Counted from the stretch's first letter, positions 1 to 6,879 are shown. The stretch is 8,041 bases of DNA from Schlesneria sp. (GCA_025353525.1 JANXOO010000065.1:1-8041); one strand, 5' to 3'. A program made the numbers and translations. Notes: generated from the sequence alone by a model not told the origin.

Positions 1-76
1 CCTTGGGGCGACCCCAAAAATCGCGATAAACCTTCGACAAATTTCGAATCTCGATAACGGCCTCGGACTGGCTCAT
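1..76 (-). CDS. ABC transporter ATP-binding protein, N-terminal fragment
   Basis: Reading the minus strand from ATG at 76-74 gives [20 protein letters not shown] followed by WGRPK, and the frame runs off the left edge after 25 codons. The run [10 protein letters not shown] is the typical first beta strand of an ABC-transporter ATPase, including the aromatic Tyr (A-loop, position 17) that stacks on the ATP adenine. Walker A, signature and Walker B motifs would lie outside the window. The F-W-G-R insertion after the A-loop is, from memory, common in ABC-2 type exporter ATPases of planctomycetes, so an ABC-2 export role is likely but unproven. A GGGAG Shine-Dalgarno sequence (complement of 82-86) lies five bases before the ATG and supports this start. 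The gene is divergent from the propeller gene to its right. Family assignment is confident; substrate is unknown. Confidence 0.85.
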   Translation of the reverse strand, partial: MSQSEAVIEIRNLSKVYRDFWGRPK

Positions 77-347
77 GCAAGCTCCCGAACTATCTGGCGA
101 AACAGCGTAACCTGAAAAATGAAGACCACTCAGCGGTCGATGTACGCCGAAACAGGTGCTGACGTTTGCCAACACTCAAAAAATTCCGGAAATCGGAACT
201 GAGCGGATATTCGATATGGTAAGAACGACGTCTGCCGTTGACAAGCAGTAACTGTTCTTACGCGAATGGCATCGCAAAATGTTTGAAAATCGCCCCTACA
301 ACTTGTTCGCACCGAACAGAATCACTTCGGGCTTCGAAAAACGGCTT

Positions 348-353
348 TAAAAT
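348..353 (+). promoter_or_regulatory. Possible -10 box (TAAAAT) for the propeller gene
   Basis: TAAAAT matches the sigma-70 -10 consensus at five of six bases. Sequence 16-18 bases upstream (around 324-331, CTTCGG) is a poor -35. A start of transcription near 360 would give a leader of about 60 nt to the GTG at 421, or about 205 nt to the ATG at 565. This is a weak prediction made by eye. Confidence 0.25.
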
Positions 354-409
354 AGTAGCGGCGCAGTTGCGGTCAGCCGGTGCAATCGGCAAAATCGATT
401 TGTTCTTTC

Positions 410-414
410 GGGAG
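410..414 (+). promoter_or_regulatory. Shine-Dalgarno GGGAG before an alternative GTG start at 421
   Basis: GGGAG lies six bases before an in-frame GTG at 421-423. This is the best ribosome-binding match for the propeller gene and makes a 48-residue longer protein a real alternative. Against it, the extension would place a second hydrophobic stretch ahead of a normal-looking signal peptide that begins at ATG 565. Confidence 0.35.
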
Positions 415-540
415 CAGTTTGTGAACGGCTTTTCAATCCAGCAGGTGGTACGTTATCGATTTGCGGCTGCCGCACAACTGCTGCCGCCTGCCATTGTCGT
501 TTTTTCCAAACGAGTCGCGGTTTTCTTCCTGATCGCGATT

Positions 541-564
541 TCCCCACTCAGGCGACAAGCTGGA
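541..564 (+). repeat. Direct repeat, copy A (24 bp, one mismatch to copy B)
   Basis: This 24-base stretch recurs at 696-719 with one difference (A at 546, T at 701); the last 18 bases, CTCAGGCGACAAGCTGGA, are identical. Copy A ends at the base before the ATG at 565. The two copies are 155 bp apart, which is not a multiple of three, so they are read in different frames: here S-P-L-R-R-Q-A-G, if translated at all. Sequence on either side of the copies does not match, so this is not the edge of a longer duplication. Confidence 0.9.
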
Positions 565-3500
565 ATGCAAGTACTTCTTGCGGAAAAAGCGGCAAACGCG
601 CCCGAAGGACCTAAAGCCAGTCCCCGTTTTCTCGCCCGTATCTTTGTTACTGCCGGTTACCTTATTATCGGCCCCCTTGCGGCCCTTGCCGCTGATCCCC
701 TCTCAGGCGACAAGCTGGACAGTGCTGCGCAGGGGAGTCGCATTTCGCTGAAGCTGACTCATCACGAGCCAGCAATCCGGAGCCTGGAACTCATTCGAAC
801 GTCGGTTGCCAGAGGCGATTACGCGGGAGTCTGGCAACTGATCGAGCAAATGCTTGCCGAGCCGGACTCGTTCGTTCCCGCCGGGGAATCGTCCGAAGCA
901 TCGACTCGTGAAGAGATCCGGCGACTCTTGCAAAACATGCCCGCAGAACAGCGGCAGAGACTCAACGAACAGCGAGTGTCCGTTGCTCGAAATGCCTGGG
1001 AACATACCCGATACGGTTCAATGAGTGATGTCGTCGCCTTTGTTCAGCAATATGGCGATCTGCCGACCGCAGTCGACGGGTGGTGGTGGATCGCCAGTCA
1101 GGCACTGGACCGCGGACAAATCGGTCATGCGACTGCCGCTTTTTCGCGTTTGGCCGAACACCCCAGGGCAAGTCGTCGACAACGAGCCATGGCGTTGGCG
1201 GCGATCGTGGAAATCCTCAGCACGTCCGATCGAAAATCCGAAGCGCAGGCGTCACTACGTCAGTTGCTGCAACTCGACCGCGAAATTGCGATCGGTATCG
1301 GCGGACGTGCCGTGTCGCTTGGAAAATGGCTCGACGCACAACCGGCCGATTTCCCTAAGGCAAAATCGGGCGAAACATTGACACCGGCTTCGTCTGCCAG
1401 CGTCGGGCGAATGCTTCCCGTAGCGGTTCCGGAATGGACTGCGGAATTCAAGGTGACTCTTCGAGACGGAATCGAGTTACTCGAACAACGACAGCGGGAA
1501 CAGGGGATCAGACCCGTTCCGATCGTAAGTCCTCTGGTCGTCGACCAACGCGTGATCGTTCGGACATTGGAAGAGATTCGGGCATTCGACCTGGAGAGCG
1601 GGGCGCCGTTGTGGAAAATTCCGAATTTGGAATTCCAGAAAATCGATCCGACATCGTTGGCGGGAAACGTTAATCAGACCGCTATCGCGACCGGGTGGGC
1701 TCAGCGGCGGACCGCAGCAGATTCAAATTTCGGCTCGATGTCGACGGACGAACGACATCTGTTTTTCATTCAGGAGCCGAACCGGCAGGGTGAATTGCTG
1801 AACGGCCGCGACCGACAGCGAGGGATTCTGAGGACCGGGTCACCTTCCAACAAACTGTGTTGCTATTCGCTTGAAACCGGAGAACCGGTCTGGGAAACAG
1901 ACCATCTTTCAGAAACAGACGGTGGCGAGAAGTATCAGGTTTTCTTTTTCGGCGGGTTTGTTTTGCTGGACAATTGCCTGTACATCGTTGCTCAGCGTGG
2001 ATCCGACGTATCTTTGGCAGTACTGGATACGGCGAACGGTCGACCGATCTGGTCGCTCGATCTTGGTAGCACCACATTGCCGATCAACAATGATTTGCAA
2101 CGATCACGGGTCGCGTGCCCGATTGTGATCGATGGTGACACGCTGGTCTGCTCAACATCAGCCGGGACAGTCGTGGCCATCGATCCCATTCTGCGGGGAC
2201 TCAAATGGGCTTATCGGTTCCCTGCGACAACCGTCTCGGAAGGAGATCTCACACAACCTCCCAATCAGTCGGAAAGTGCGCTGAATCACGAAATCTGGTG
2301 GAAGTCCTGGCGAACACCGTTTGCAGCAGTATGCAAACATCCCGATCAGGGTGTCGATAAAACCGGTGTCGACAGAACGAACGTCGACAATACGTCAGGA
2401 CGTTTGAACGGAGCATCGGGCAGTTCCCCGATTCTCGTTTTCGCGTCGCCCGAGAACGACCAGTTGCACGCGATCAGAATGACAAGCGGCGAACGTTTGT
2501 GGAGTGCTCCTCGAAACCTGGGTCTGTTCGTAGCAGGAATCGACAACGGAGCGGTTGTGGTGGTCGAAGGGGACTTTGTACGAGCCCACGATCTTGTGAC
2601 CGGACATCAACTCTGGCGAACGGCAACTGGTGAAATCGGCGGTCCCGGGATTTGTCACGACTCGACACTGGTCATTCCCTTGCGTGCCGGCGGGATGATC
2701 CTGCTCGACATCAAAACCGGCCAAGTCGTTTCGGAGCCGCAATCCGCCGACTTTCCGCTTGGAGTTCTTGCTGCGACAGCGCACGGTTGGATTGCGTACA
2801 ACCGGCAGACCCTGATGCTGCTGCCACGGGTCGAGGAATTGCGTGAGTATCTCAAACGGGAATTACTCCGCGATCCCTCCAGCGAACCTCTGAAAGTTCG
2901 CACCGCCCGATTGGACTTGCAGTCGGGTGACACGAAGTCCGCTCGCGACCGGCTGGAAGGATTGCAGTCGCCACCCGCTCGCGAAATTCGGCGCCAGGTT
3001 CTGATCGCCGCTCTCGCACGAGGCGAAGTCGAACGACTGGGACTGACCCGGACCATTGTGGCCGACCAGTTGGCCGGATTGTCCGAGTCTGCCGAACACA
3101 AGATTGAAGCGGCGGCTGCGACAGGGACTTCGGCACTCGCGGATAACGACTTGTTGCTGACAGTTCGGGCGTCGCTCGACGGACTGACCGCCGATTCCGA
3201 TCAGCCCGATTCGCAAGTGAAACGCTCGTCCGCCGGTGTTCGCAAGGATCGGGTTCTGCTGGGATTGATCGACGAAGCGTTTCGACGAGCGAATCCTGGC
3301 GACATCAGTCGACTCGACGAACTCTTTCAAAGTCGCGTCCGCGAGGCACGAAACAGCCGTGACAAATTTGCCCTGCAGCGATTGAGCCAACAGTGGCGGG
3401 GACTGGAATGGGGGCGGCGGCTGATTGTTTCCGACGAAGACAAACTGCTGCGAAAGCGGTCCCCGGTCGAAGCGGAGTTTCGGCTGCTCGATGCAGCAAG

Positions 3501-5160
3501 TTCAAATGACCAGACGGTTGCCGTACGCGCCATGGAGCAGTTGGCCCGACGATTTGAAAAGTCGGGGTCACAGGACGACGCACGCGCGATACGACAACGC
3601 ATTCTTCGCGAGATCCCCTCGGCAAAATTTCCGGACGGGCAGACTGAATTGACGCGAATCGAGGCCGATGTGGCGCTGCGGGAATCGGTATTCGGTCACC
3701 CAAAGCCGGCCTGGCCAGAAAATGAACCCTGGATCGAGCGGCGAAACGACCGGAACTGGCAGATTTTCAGCCCGATTATTCCGGTCCATGCAGATCCGGG
3801 AAGTTTGTGCGAACGACTGGATATCTGCGTCCATCGAACCGGTTCTGATATCGTGTTTCGCGGTGAATCTTTCTTCCAGTGCGGTCAGGACGAAGACGCG
3901 GAACGTCGATTCCCGCTCCCGAAAACACAGTCCGTCTATCGCGAGGCGACGGGCTACCTGCTTCGGGAAGGCTGGGCGGTCGGCCGAATCGTCGTTTTGC
4001 AAATCGGCAGCGAGTTATTTGCGATCGCTCCACTGGACGAGCAAGGCGAACCGAATTCAAAGTTCCAGTGGGCGAATCCGATCGATTTGAAATTGCCGCT
4101 TGTCGAATCGAAAGTCGTGCCCGGTCGACTGGGTCAACAAGACGAACAGCACGTCCTGGTTGACGAAACGGATCGACCGTTGGCCCGAATCGGGCCAGTG
4201 CGGGCCGGATACCTTTGTTATCAAAAGGGGACCAGACTGGTCGCCGTCGACACAGAAACAGGTCGGGAACTTTGGCAGCGATTTGATCTTCCCGACGATG
4301 CCACCGTTCTGGGTGACGATCAATACGTGTTTCTCTGGAGAGACTCGAATTCCCTGGAAATCCTGAGTGTCCTCGACGGTCGCAAACTCGACAATGGCGT
4401 CTGGTTCGCATCTCCCAAATCGATGATCCACCATCGTGGTTCGCTCGTCTGGACAGAAACTCTTGCAGACAAAATGAAGCTCGAACTTCACGATTTGCGA
4501 ACAGGACAATTGATCTGGTCGCGATCTGAACCGGCGGATTCGCTGGTAAAAGTCATCGACCCGGAAACGCTGTCGATCGTGACCGGGGATGGAAAGTTGC
4601 ATCTTCTTGCCGCACGTACCGGGTCTGCTCTGTGCGAGCCGATCGCGGTCGATTCGACCAACGCGGTCGAAATTGTGGCCTGGCACGATCCCGAACGGTG
4701 GTATATCGCCGTTTCGCGTGAGGTTAAAGACCTTTCAATCTTGAAGCAGGCACCGCAATCGTACCATTCGTATCGGCTTAAATTCATTAACGGCTCGCTT
4801 TATGCAGTCGATCGGCATGCTCCGCGTCTGTTGTGGAGCAGGGAATTCAAAAACGAGGCGATGGCACTCGACCAGTCGAGTACTGCGCCAATACTGGTGC
4901 AACTCTGGAATCGATCATCGACAAAGAACCGAGGGGGTCACGAGGCGATGCTTCGCGTGATTGATAAACGGACCGGGAAGTCACTGATCGAAAAACAAAG
5001 CGTCGAGATTTTGCCATATTGGGCATTGAATCCTGATCCGCAACAGGCCATTGTAGAATTAAAGCTGACGCGCGAGACCTACCGGTTTTCGTACTTGCCG
5101 GAAATACCTGCTGACGCCGTCGAAGCAATCCGGAGTGCCGACAACATCGAGGTCCCTTGA
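565..5160 (+). CDS. Very large exported double PQQ-type beta-propeller protein
   Basis: This encodes a protein of about 1,531 residues, probably exported across the inner membrane. Residues 1-42 look like a signal peptide: a basic stretch (R21, R25), a hydrophobic core 26-41 and A-L-A at 40-42. Residues about 65-270 are helical and repeat-like. A first propeller spans about 320-750, with PQQ/BamB-type blades (A-x-D-x-x-x-G-x-x-x-W) ending at W350, W443, W496, W548, W646 and W684. About 756-1050 is charged and helical, perhaps TPR-like. A second propeller from about 1066 to the end has W1237, W1318 and W1424. Family knowledge suggests protein binding or envelope assembly; I see no catalytic motif and cannot say whether any cofactor is bound. 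Start choice is uncertain: GTG 421 has a better ribosome site, while ATG 565 gives a clean signal peptide; the frame is open from 223. It overlaps the next gene by one base. Confidence 0.9.
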   Translation: MQVLLAEKAANAPEGPKASPRFLARIFVTAGYLIIGPLAALAADPLSGDKLDSAAQGSRISLKLTHHEPAIRSLELIRTSVARGDYAGVWQLIEQMLAEPDSFVPAGESSEASTREEIRRLLQNMPAEQRQRLNEQRVSVARNAWEHTRYGSMSDVVAFVQQYGDLPTAVDGWWWIASQALDRGQIGHATAAFSRLAEHPRASRRQRAMALAAIVEILSTSDRKSEAQASLRQLLQLDREIAIGIGGRAVSLGKWLDAQPADFPKAKSGETLTPASSASVGRMLPVAVPEWTAEFKVTLRDGIELLEQRQREQGIRPVPIVSPLVVDQRVIVRTLEEIRAFDLESGAPLWKIPNLEFQKIDPTSLAGNVNQTAIATGWAQRRTAADSNFGSMSTDERHLFFIQEPNRQGELLNGRDRQRGILRTGSPSNKLCCYSLETGEPVWETDHLSETDGGEKYQVFFFGGFVLLDNCLYIVAQRGSDVSLAVLDTANGRPIWSLDLGSTTLPINNDLQRSRVACPIVIDGDTLVCSTSAGTVVAIDPILRGLKWAYRFPATTVSEGDLTQPPNQSESALNHEIWWKSWRTPFAAVCKHPDQGVDKTGVDRTNVDNTSGRLNGASGSSPILVFASPENDQLHAIRMTSGERLWSAPRNLGLFVAGIDNGAVVVVEGDFVRAHDLVTGHQLWRTATGEIGGPGICHDSTLVIPLRAGGMILLDIKTGQVVSEPQSADFPLGVLAATAHGWIAYNRQTLMLLPRVEELREYLKRELLRDPSSEPLKVRTARLDLQSGDTKSARDRLEGLQSPPAREIRRQVLIAALARGEVERLGLTRTIVADQLAGLSESAEHKIEAAAATGTSALADNDLLLTVRASLDGLTADSDQPDSQVKRSSAGVRKDRVLLGLIDEAFRRANPGDISRLDELFQSRVREARNSRDKFALQRLSQQWRGLEWGRRLIVSDEDKLLRKRSPVEAEFRLLDAASSNDQTVAVRAMEQLARRFEKSGSQDDARAIRQRILREIPSAKFPDGQTELTRIEADVALRESVFGHPKPAWPENEPWIERRNDRNWQIFSPIIPVHADPGSLCERLDICVHRTGSDIVFRGESFFQCGQDEDAERRFPLPKTQSVYREATGYLLREGWAVGRIVVLQIGSELFAIAPLDEQGEPNSKFQWANPIDLKLPLVESKVVPGRLGQQDEQHVLVDETDRPLARIGPVRAGYLCYQKGTRLVAVDTETGRELWQRFDLPDDATVLGDDQYVFLWRDSNSLEILSVLDGRKLDNGVWFASPKSMIHHRGSLVWTETLADKMKLELHDLRTGQLIWSRSEPADSLVKVIDPETLSIVTGDGKLHLLAARTGSALCEPIAVDSTNAVEIVAWHDPERWYIAVSREVKDLSILKQAPQSYHSYRLKFINGSLYAVDRHAPRLLWSREFKNEAMALDQSSTAPILVQLWNRSSTKNRGGHEAMLRVIDKRTGKSLIEKQSVEILPYWALNPDPQQAIVELKLTRETYRFSYLPEIPADAVEAIRSADNIEVP
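696..719 (+). repeat. Direct repeat, copy B (24 bp)
   Basis: This is the second copy of the repeat at 541-564. It encodes D-P-L-S-G-D-K-L-D just after the predicted signal-peptide cleavage site, so the two copies bracket the signal-peptide coding segment. Recombination between them would remove 155 bp including the ATG at 565. Confidence 0.9.
2350..2394 (+). repeat. Three tandem 15-bp units encoding a pentapeptide repeat
   Basis: Three in-frame units, at 2350-2364, 2365-2379 and 2380-2394, encode GVDKT, GVDRT and NVDNT. The GTCGA core is common to all three and the other positions vary. The run falls between the W548 blade and the next clear strand of the first propeller (I-L-V-F-A-S-P-E-N-D), so it is most likely a surface loop. 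The spaced Asp/Thr/Asn pattern might bind a metal, but this is speculative. Confidence 0.85.
5149..5153 (+). promoter_or_regulatory. Shine-Dalgarno GAGGT for the membrane-protein gene
   Basis: GAGGT inside the last codons of the propeller gene lies six bases before ATG 5160. It supports the ATG over the TTG at 5157 and fits translational coupling at the TGATG overlap. A second GAGG at 5210-5213 sits six bases before ATG 5220, so a start 20 codons later is also possible. Confidence 0.75.
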
Positions 5161-6131
5161 TGACGCGAGCCGATGAATGTGTTGTGTACTGGAGTGAGAA
5201 TGTCGCGTTGAGGCGATTCATGATCGTTTCAAGCGTGTTGCTGATCTGGATCGCTTGCGATCTGGGGTTGCATGCCGCCTCGCATCAAGGCGGACTCGAG
5301 TTCGATCAATGGATGCAGCTCGAGAAATCGACCGGGGTGCCGATTGCGAGAACTCTGCACGAATGGTTGCCGGCCGGTGCATGGCGGATTCACGTTTATA
5401 CGGCCTACCTGCTTCCTGCCTTTGGATTGCTCGCTCTTGTGTTGCTCGATCGGCTCGTTCATCAAGGGAAAACGCAGCTTCCGCGAGGAATCACGCTTTG
5501 CGGTGGTGCATTCATCGTTGGCGGAGCCGTTCTGGATATGGCTGTCACAGTGGCACATAGCCCCGATCTGGAAATGGAAGGGAATCCCTACGTACGAATC
5601 CTGCTCGATTCACAGCACTCTTTGCCATTCGTCTATCTGCACTCGCTATTTACCCAATCACTTTACATTACGCTGTTTTGCGGGGTCTGGATCGGCTTTT
5701 TGAGGCATCGTCAAATCATCGTGGATACGATCACGTCGGCGTCACCCCGGTCGTCGCTCGATTTTTTGAAAGCGGCAACAGGGGGATCGCATTTGACTGT
5801 CCGGCAATGGCTCTTTCCAATTCGACCGTCCGAGGCGCCGTTGCTTTATCACTACGTCTGGCTGGTTGCGATTCCCGTGGTTTTCGGCATCAGCCTGTTT
5901 CGCTGGTATGCAGCGATGGAATGGGTGGGACTTGTCGAAGCCGAAGGATGGACGCGATTTTATGTAGTGCTTCACGGTGTCTTCAGCACTCTGGTGCTGT
6001 ACCTGATGGCATTGTGGCGTCTGAGTCATGGGTTGGCTGACGACGCCCAACGTCACTGGAGTTCAGGCATGAGCCTGTCGTCCGGGAGCCTGATCCACGG
6101 AATCGCCGACGACATCCAACGCGATGAGTAA
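5160..6131 (+). CDS. Six-helix integral membrane protein of unknown function
   Basis: From ATG 5160 this gives 323 residues. Hydrophobic segments at about 21-37, 77-96, 111-131, 157-180, 230-248 and 266-286 predict six membrane helices. Between helices 3 and 4 lies D126-x3-T130, then E140-x-N142-P143; this D...T...E-x-N-P arrangement recalls small membrane proteins of the DUF5658 type, but the similarity is by eye and limited to the motif. The loop at about 38-76 and the one at 181-229 are polar. The C-terminal tail carries two copies of HG(L/I)ADDxQR at residues 290-298 and 313-321. The gene overlaps the propeller gene by one base (TGATG), so the two are almost certainly cotranscribed and coupled in translation. 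An alternative start is ATG 5220, which would put helix 1 at the very N-terminus. I do not recognise a function; a membrane partner for the exported propeller protein is the simplest inference. Confidence 0.88.
   Translation: MTRADECVVYWSENVALRRFMIVSSVLLIWIACDLGLHAASHQGGLEFDQWMQLEKSTGVPIARTLHEWLPAGAWRIHVYTAYLLPAFGLLALVLLDRLVHQGKTQLPRGITLCGGAFIVGGAVLDMAVTVAHSPDLEMEGNPYVRILLDSQHSLPFVYLHSLFTQSLYITLFCGVWIGFLRHRQIIVDTITSASPRSSLDFLKAATGGSHLTVRQWLFPIRPSEAPLLYHYVWLVAIPVVFGISLFRWYAAMEWVGLVEAEGWTRFYVVLHGVFSTLVLYLMALWRLSHGLADDAQRHWSSGMSLSSGSLIHGIADDIQRDE
6027..6053 (+). repeat. C-terminal peptide repeat, copy 1 (HGLADDAQR)
   Basis: This encodes residues 290-298 of the membrane protein. A near copy, HGIADDIQR, follows 23 residues later at 6096-6122. 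Seven of nine residues are identical and one more is conservative. The repeats lie in the polar tail after the last predicted membrane helix. Confidence 0.8.
6096..6122 (+). repeat. C-terminal peptide repeat, copy 2 (HGIADDIQR)
   Basis: Second copy of the tail motif, ending two codons before the stop. The codons differ from copy 1 at several positions, so the duplication is either old or the motif is kept by selection. Confidence 0.8.
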
Positions 6132-6199
6132 ACAGCGGCAGAACGGTGCAAGTGACGCAAAGTGCTGCGGTTTTTGCGAGAAATGACCTTGGTGTGGAA

Positions 6200-6226
6200 T
6201 TGATATGGAATTGTCGGTCTTACAAT
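6200..6226 (+). promoter_or_regulatory. Possible sigma-70 promoter (TTGATA-15-TACAAT)
   Basis: TTGATA at 6200-6205 and TACAAT at 6221-6226 each match the consensus at five of six bases, but the 15-base spacer is shorter than the usual 16-18. Two exact copies of TGGAATTG spaced by 11 bp (one helical turn) overlap the -35 and spacer, as an operator might. A transcript from about 6233 would reach the strong terminator at 6518, about 285 nt. Confidence 0.3.
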
Positions 6227-6480
6227 CGCGGTGATCCTCACTGCCCCAATCACGATACTTTCCCGTCGATCCCTTGATCTTTCGCTCAAAACAAGAAATG
6301 ATTTCCAAAAACCGATGCACACGGCATGAAGAGTGCGTAAAACTGATCATTCGATTCGCTACGGTTTTGAATCACATTTCAGATTATTCCAACTGATTTA
6401 TTCGGTGCCTTTACATCCCGTGCGTTCCATAAAAGGGGCTTCTCGTTCCGGCAGTTGTACGTTCATCCCAGGCGCACGGA

Positions 6481-6518
6481 ACTCCTGCAAAAGCTGGTCT
6501 TTTGCAGGAGTTTTTTTT
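6481..6518 (+). terminator. Strong Rho-independent terminator
   Basis: ACTCCTGCAAAAG (6481-6493) pairs perfectly with 6499-6511 to form a 13-bp stem with a five-base loop, CTGGT. An unbroken T run covers 6511-6518. The A/T balance fits plus-strand termination; the other direction lacks a T run. It lies about 350 bp after the membrane-protein stop codon, so it ends either a long 3' UTR of that operon or an independent small RNA. Confidence 0.88.
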
Positions 6519-6640
6519 ATCGGTCGACCAGCAGTCAACGGAATGACATCCGCTCAGATCGCGTTCGGAATAATTGTTTCGAAGTTCGATCCTGGCCATT
6601 AAACAATGACCTCTGAAACCGGTACTTCATATAATGAAGA

Positions 6641-6667
6641 ATGCCGCACGGAATGGCCGTGCGGCAT
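6641..6667 (-). terminator. Hairpin terminator of the small secreted-peptide gene
   Basis: ATGCCGCACGG (6641-6651) and CCGTGCGGCAT (6657-6667) form a perfect 11-bp stem with loop AATGG. On the minus strand it starts 26 bases after the TAA of the small gene and is followed by TCTTCATTAT, which is T-rich but not a clean T run. No T run follows on the plus strand. The stem is certain; its role as a terminator is likely. Confidence 0.7.
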
Positions 6668-6693
6668 CGAATGAACCGGATTTTATGTCGGGA

Positions 6694-6879
6694 TTATCGA
6701 CCGAAAAACATCTGGCGGAGCGCCGCGTTCTTGCGTCGTTCCATGTCCACCAGTCGGCTGACCGGACCCTGCTGGCCCTGACCGACCGAAACCTGGCGGA
6801 CTCGTCGTGTGTTCGCCTGGGCTTCCAATCCGGTCAGAGTCACTCCTGCAATCGCTGCCAGAATCAAAAGTTTCCGCAT
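6694..6879 (-). CDS. Small secreted basic peptide, 61 residues
   Basis: The protein starts MRKLLILAAIAG and has a textbook signal peptide: R2-K3, a hydrophobic core 4-18, and A-Q-A at 20-22 before N23. The predicted mature peptide is only 39 residues and strongly basic (eight Arg and one Lys against one Asp and one Glu), with a G-Q-G-Q-Q-G segment in the middle and R-Q-M-F-F-G-R at the end. It has no cysteines and no catalytic motif. The start is well supported: AAGGA (within the complement of 6885-6890) lies about five bases before the ATG. The gene stands alone on the minus strand with its own hairpin terminator 26 bases beyond the stop. Small secreted proteins of this shape are, from memory, frequent in planctomycetes and usually unnamed; I do not know its role. 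Nucleic-acid or polyanion binding in the envelope would suit the charge but is only a guess. Confidence 0.85.
   Translation of the reverse strand: MRKLLILAAIAGVTLTGLEAQANTRRVRQVSVGQGQQGPVSRLVDMERRKNAALRQMFFGR

Larger units (their letters stand above)
77..564. other. Divergent intergenic region between the ABC ATPase and the propeller gene
   Basis: This spacer of about 490 bp separates two divergent starts and must hold promoters for both. I see no convincing gene. The propeller frame stays open back to a TAA at 220-222, so the stretch from 223 to 564 is open by sequence, but 223-420 gives a peptide with no recognisable features. A TAAAAT box at 348-353 resembles a -10 element for rightward transcription, though no good -35 lies at the right spacing. 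A short palindrome, TTCCGGAA, sits at 184-191. For the leftward gene I found no clear promoter hexamers. Confidence 0.5.
6132..6693. other. Intergenic region with a candidate terminated RNA, no convincing gene
   Basis: Between the two convergent stop codons I see no ORF with a good start and plausible composition. The stretch holds a TTGATA/TACAAT pair at 6200-6226, two TGGAATTG copies eleven bases apart (6195-6202 and 6206-6213), a foldable block at 6418-6479, a strong terminator at 6481-6518, a perfect TATAAT at 6630-6635 inside a small inverted repeat, and a hairpin at 6641-6667 serving the minus-strand gene. A 32-codon ORF from ATG 6298 exists but has no good ribosome site. Confidence 0.6.

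Noticed and set aside
238..564. Treating the propeller frame as coding from TTG 238
   Set aside because: The TTG has no ribosome site, and residues before GTG 421 show no features; the frame is open there but a start at 565 or 421 is better supported.
6156..6178. CGCAAA/TTTGCG inverted repeat as the terminator of the operon
   Set aside because: The stem is only six pairs with an eleven-base loop, and the T run lies inside the structure rather than after it.
6333..6602. An 89-codon plus-strand frame
   Set aside because: It starts at GTG without a ribosome site and reads straight through the strong terminator at 6481-6518.
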